Source: Microcella putealis
GTDB taxonomy: Bacteria > Actinomycetota > Actinomycetes > Actinomycetales > Microbacteriaceae
DNA: 64,000 nt
Reading direction: 5' to 3'
Assembly: GCF_004216575.1 (NCBI RefSeq)
Contig: NZ_SGWW01000002.1
Span: 310,001-374,000, forward strand
The position numbers and the translations under genes are program-made. The notes beneath the pieces are model-generated. The model was not told the origin of the DNA and made no database searches. It saw only the letters and a program-made list of their open reading frames with translations. Each line of letters opens with the position of its first letter. The stretch's first letter is position 1. Positions 62,693 to 64,000 of the stretch are shown here, piece by piece.

Positions 62693-63604
62693 TCAGCGAC
62701 CGCGGTCGGCGCGTTCGGACGCAAGGCGATCGAGGCGCTGGAGCGTGTAGGCCATGCTCGATGACTGGGTGCCGAGCAGCCGCCGGGTGATGCCGAGCCC
62801 GATTCGGGTGGCGGTGATCGCGGGCCACCAGGGTCGACGCAGCCCCAGCAGTTTTCGGTATTCGGCCGGAAGCGAGGCAACCGCGCCAGCGAAGAAGATG
62901 CGGCACACCGGCCCGGCGCCCGCGCCGAGCGGCGGGTTCTTGAGCCAGCGCACGGCCGCGTCAACGCGGTCGTCGCGACGCAATACGGGTTTGTAGGAGG
63001 CGATGGCGGCGTGAAGCTCCGCGCGGCTGCGGGGAGGGTTGTGCATGCCCATGAGCTCGCCGGCAATCGCCCACTCGGCGACATAGGCGTCGGCGCCGCC
63101 GGGAATCGGGCCGCCCCAGGTCTCGTGGCTGCCGAGGAACGCGTCGGCGAAGACGCAGTGCACCCACCCGATGAGCTCGGCATCCTCGGCGCTGTACTCG
63201 ACGGTCTCTCCCTCGGCGGTGCGGTAGTCACCGCGCACCTTGCCGTGCAGTCGGGTGATCTGCTGGCAGACCTCTGTTGCGCGCGCCCGGTCGGCGAATG
63301 TTGTCGTCAAGACCCAGCGGACAGTTCCCGCGAGGCGGCCGAGCGGGTCCTCACGGTAGCGCGAGTGGTCGTGCACTCCGGCCATCGCCCCCGGGTGCAG
63401 GGTTTGCATGAGCAGCGCGCGAATGCCCGCGACCACGGTGGGAATGCCGTTGTGTACTTCCCAGACCGCCGATCCCGGTCCGAAAAAGCCGGCGTCCTCG
63501 CCCTCGGCGAGTTGCCGCACCCAGGCGGGCTGGCCATTCGCATCGCCCGAGAAGATGGTGAGGATTCGAGCGCGCATGCGGGTGGCGACAGCGAGGCGGG
63601 GCAT
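62693..63604 (-). CDS. MpaB/latex-clearing-type oxygenase (DUF2236)
   Basis: A 303-residue protein of the oxygenase MpaB family (DUF2236). Characteristic are GSAVWEVHNGIPTVVAGIRA, LLMQTLHPGAMAGVHDHSRY, AEDAELIGWVHCVFADAFLG and LMGMHNPPRSRAEL, with His residues likely to hold a haem-like cofactor as in rubber oxygenase. The substrate in this organism is unknown. It converges on the phosphatase gene, 18 bases away. ATG 63577 is an alternative start. Confidence 0.85.
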   Translation of the reverse strand: MPRLAVATRMRARILTIFSGDANGQPAWVRQLAEGEDAGFFGPGSAVWEVHNGIPTVVAGIRALLMQTLHPGAMAGVHDHSRYREDPLGRLAGTVRWVLTTTFADRARATEVCQQITRLHGKVRGDYRTAEGETVEYSAEDAELIGWVHCVFADAFLGSHETWGGPIPGGADAYVAEWAIAGELMGMHNPPRSRAELHAAIASYKPVLRRDDRVDAAVRWLKNPPLGAGAGPVCRIFFAGAVASLPAEYRKLLGLRRPWWPAITATRIGLGITRRLLGTQSSSMAYTLQRLDRLASERADRGR

Positions 63605-63686
63605 GATGACTCAGCGTCGCATATGCCCCTGAATGACGGGGGAGAGCGAGCTGACGGCCGCCCCGCCCGACGCGGCACAACTACCC

Positions 63687-63716
63687 TTGCACAAAATACC
63701 CCTGGGGGTATACGAT
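63687..63716 (+). promoter_or_regulatory. Promoter of the flavoprotein gene
   Basis: TTGCAC (63687-63692) as -35 and TACGAT (63711-63716) as -10, 18 bases apart, with the ATG six bases after the -10. The CsoR-type palindrome fills the spacer. Confidence 0.6.
63696..63711. promoter_or_regulatory. CsoR/CstR-type operator ATACCCC-TG-GGGGTAT
   Basis: Perfect seven-base arms around TG. This is the shape and sequence known for CsoR-family repressors, which sense Cu(I) (CsoR) or persulfides (CstR). It lies between the -35 and -10 boxes, so binding should shut the promoter. The downstream gene, with a conserved redox Cys, favours the persulfide branch. Confidence 0.7.
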
Positions 63717-63722
63717 GTGATC

Positions 63723-64000
63723 ATGTCTGAACCCCGCACTTTCGTCATCATCGGCGGCGTCGCGGGCGGCATGTCCGCCGCCACGCGCCTGCGTCGCCTC
63801 GACGAGCACGCCCGCATCATCGTTCTTGAGCGTGGCGAGCACGTGTCATTCGCGAACTGTGGCCTGCCGTACCACGTGGGCGGCGTCATCGAGAGCCGCG
63901 ATGCCCTCGTCTTGCAGACGCCGCAGGCGCTCGCGGCGCGCTTCACGCTCGACGTACGGGTGCGCACCGAGGCCGTCGCGATCGACCCGACGGAACGCAG
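63723..64000 (+). CDS. CoA-disulfide-reductase-like FAD oxidoreductase, truncated by window end
   Basis: The first 92 residues of a pyridine-nucleotide-disulfide oxidoreductase. The FAD-binding start is FVIIGGVAGGMSAATRLRRL, and HVSFANCGLPYHVGG carries the single redox Cys46 of the CoA-disulfide reductase/NADH oxidase/persulfide reductase group. Full members are about 450-550 residues, sometimes with a C-terminal rhodanese domain; the rest lies beyond the window. The CsoR/CstR-type operator directly upstream suggests induction by reactive sulfur or copper. Confidence 0.88.
   Translation, partial: MSEPRTFVIIGGVAGGMSAATRLRRLDEHARIIVLERGEHVSFANCGLPYHVGGVIESRDALVLQTPQALAARFTLDVRVRTEAVAIDPTER

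Overview
The window is about 64 kb of high-GC chromosomal DNA. Gene content and order point to a Gram-positive actinobacterium of the Microbacteriaceae type. The signs are a comM-dprA ... xerC ... rpsB-tsf-pyrH-frr-cdsA order, a GlgE-type alpha-glucan system, DivIVA/Scy-like polar coiled-coil proteins, a class F sortase beside a SigK/RskA-type sigma/anti-sigma pair, a MarP-like protease, frequent GTG starts, and many genes whose -10 box sits only 6-7 bases before the start codon. A proton-pump-type rhodopsin suggests a sunlit, probably aquatic, habitat (inference). I found no prophage, insertion sequence, CRISPR array, rRNA or convincing tRNA gene; this is a core-genome window with a few unusual genes.

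Layout. 1-7.7 kb: the 3' part of comM, dprA, a metallophosphoesterase, a divergent marR/MMPL exporter pair, xerC and an M23 peptidase-like gene. 8-12.3 kb: translation and lipid core genes rpsB, tsf, pyrH, frr, cdsA. 12.3-21.2 kb: a protein with four DivIVA motifs, a small cell-wall lytic protein, an alpha/beta hydrolase, an AI-2E family transporter, a 760-residue hendecad coiled-coil protein, a membrane protein with an internal lipoprotein-like signal, and a thioredoxin/TPR protein lacking redox cysteines. 21.2-32.4 kb: glycogen/alpha-glucan metabolism (glgB, glgE, glgP, glgX) with a ybaK-type gene and one unknown gene. 32.5-37.3 kb: cysteine desulfurase, mnmA and ligA. 37.4-40.6 kb: a four-gene osmoprotectant ABC transporter operon. 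40.7-45.6 kb: DedA, aspartase, a tiny acidic ORF, PrsW and a zinc-ribbon membrane protein. 45.7-48.6 kb: an envelope module of DUF4397 surface protein, class F sortase, ECF sigma factor and anti-sigma factor. 48.7-53.5 kb: a hexapeptide transferase, an FMN-binding protein, a MarP-like protease, rpsO and small membrane or lipoprotein genes. 53.8-56.1 kb: pnp. 56.1-64 kb: a TetR-ABC transporter operon, a PEBP protein, rhodopsin, an aldo/keto reductase, another TetR, a histidine phosphatase, an MpaB-like oxygenase, and the start of a CoA-disulfide-reductase-like flavoprotein behind a CsoR/CstR-type operator.

How the genes work together. Cysteine desulfurase supplies sulfur to MnmA for tRNA 2-thiouridine. 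GlgE extends alpha-glucan from maltose-1-phosphate, GlgB branches it, and GlgP and GlgX break it down; the genes are read divergently from a palindrome-rich 408-bp region. The ABC operon probably imports betaine-type solutes. The sigma factor, anti-sigma factor, sortase and DUF4397 genes look like one self-contained envelope-stress and surface-anchoring unit.

The most interesting points are the rhodopsin that lacks the helix-B histidine partner of the counter-ion, the 39 in-phase hendecads of the coiled-coil protein, the recurrent leaderless-promoter signature, the non-canonical sorting tail next to a dedicated sortase, and the clear operators near 25.5, 58.5, 61.9 and 63.7 kb.
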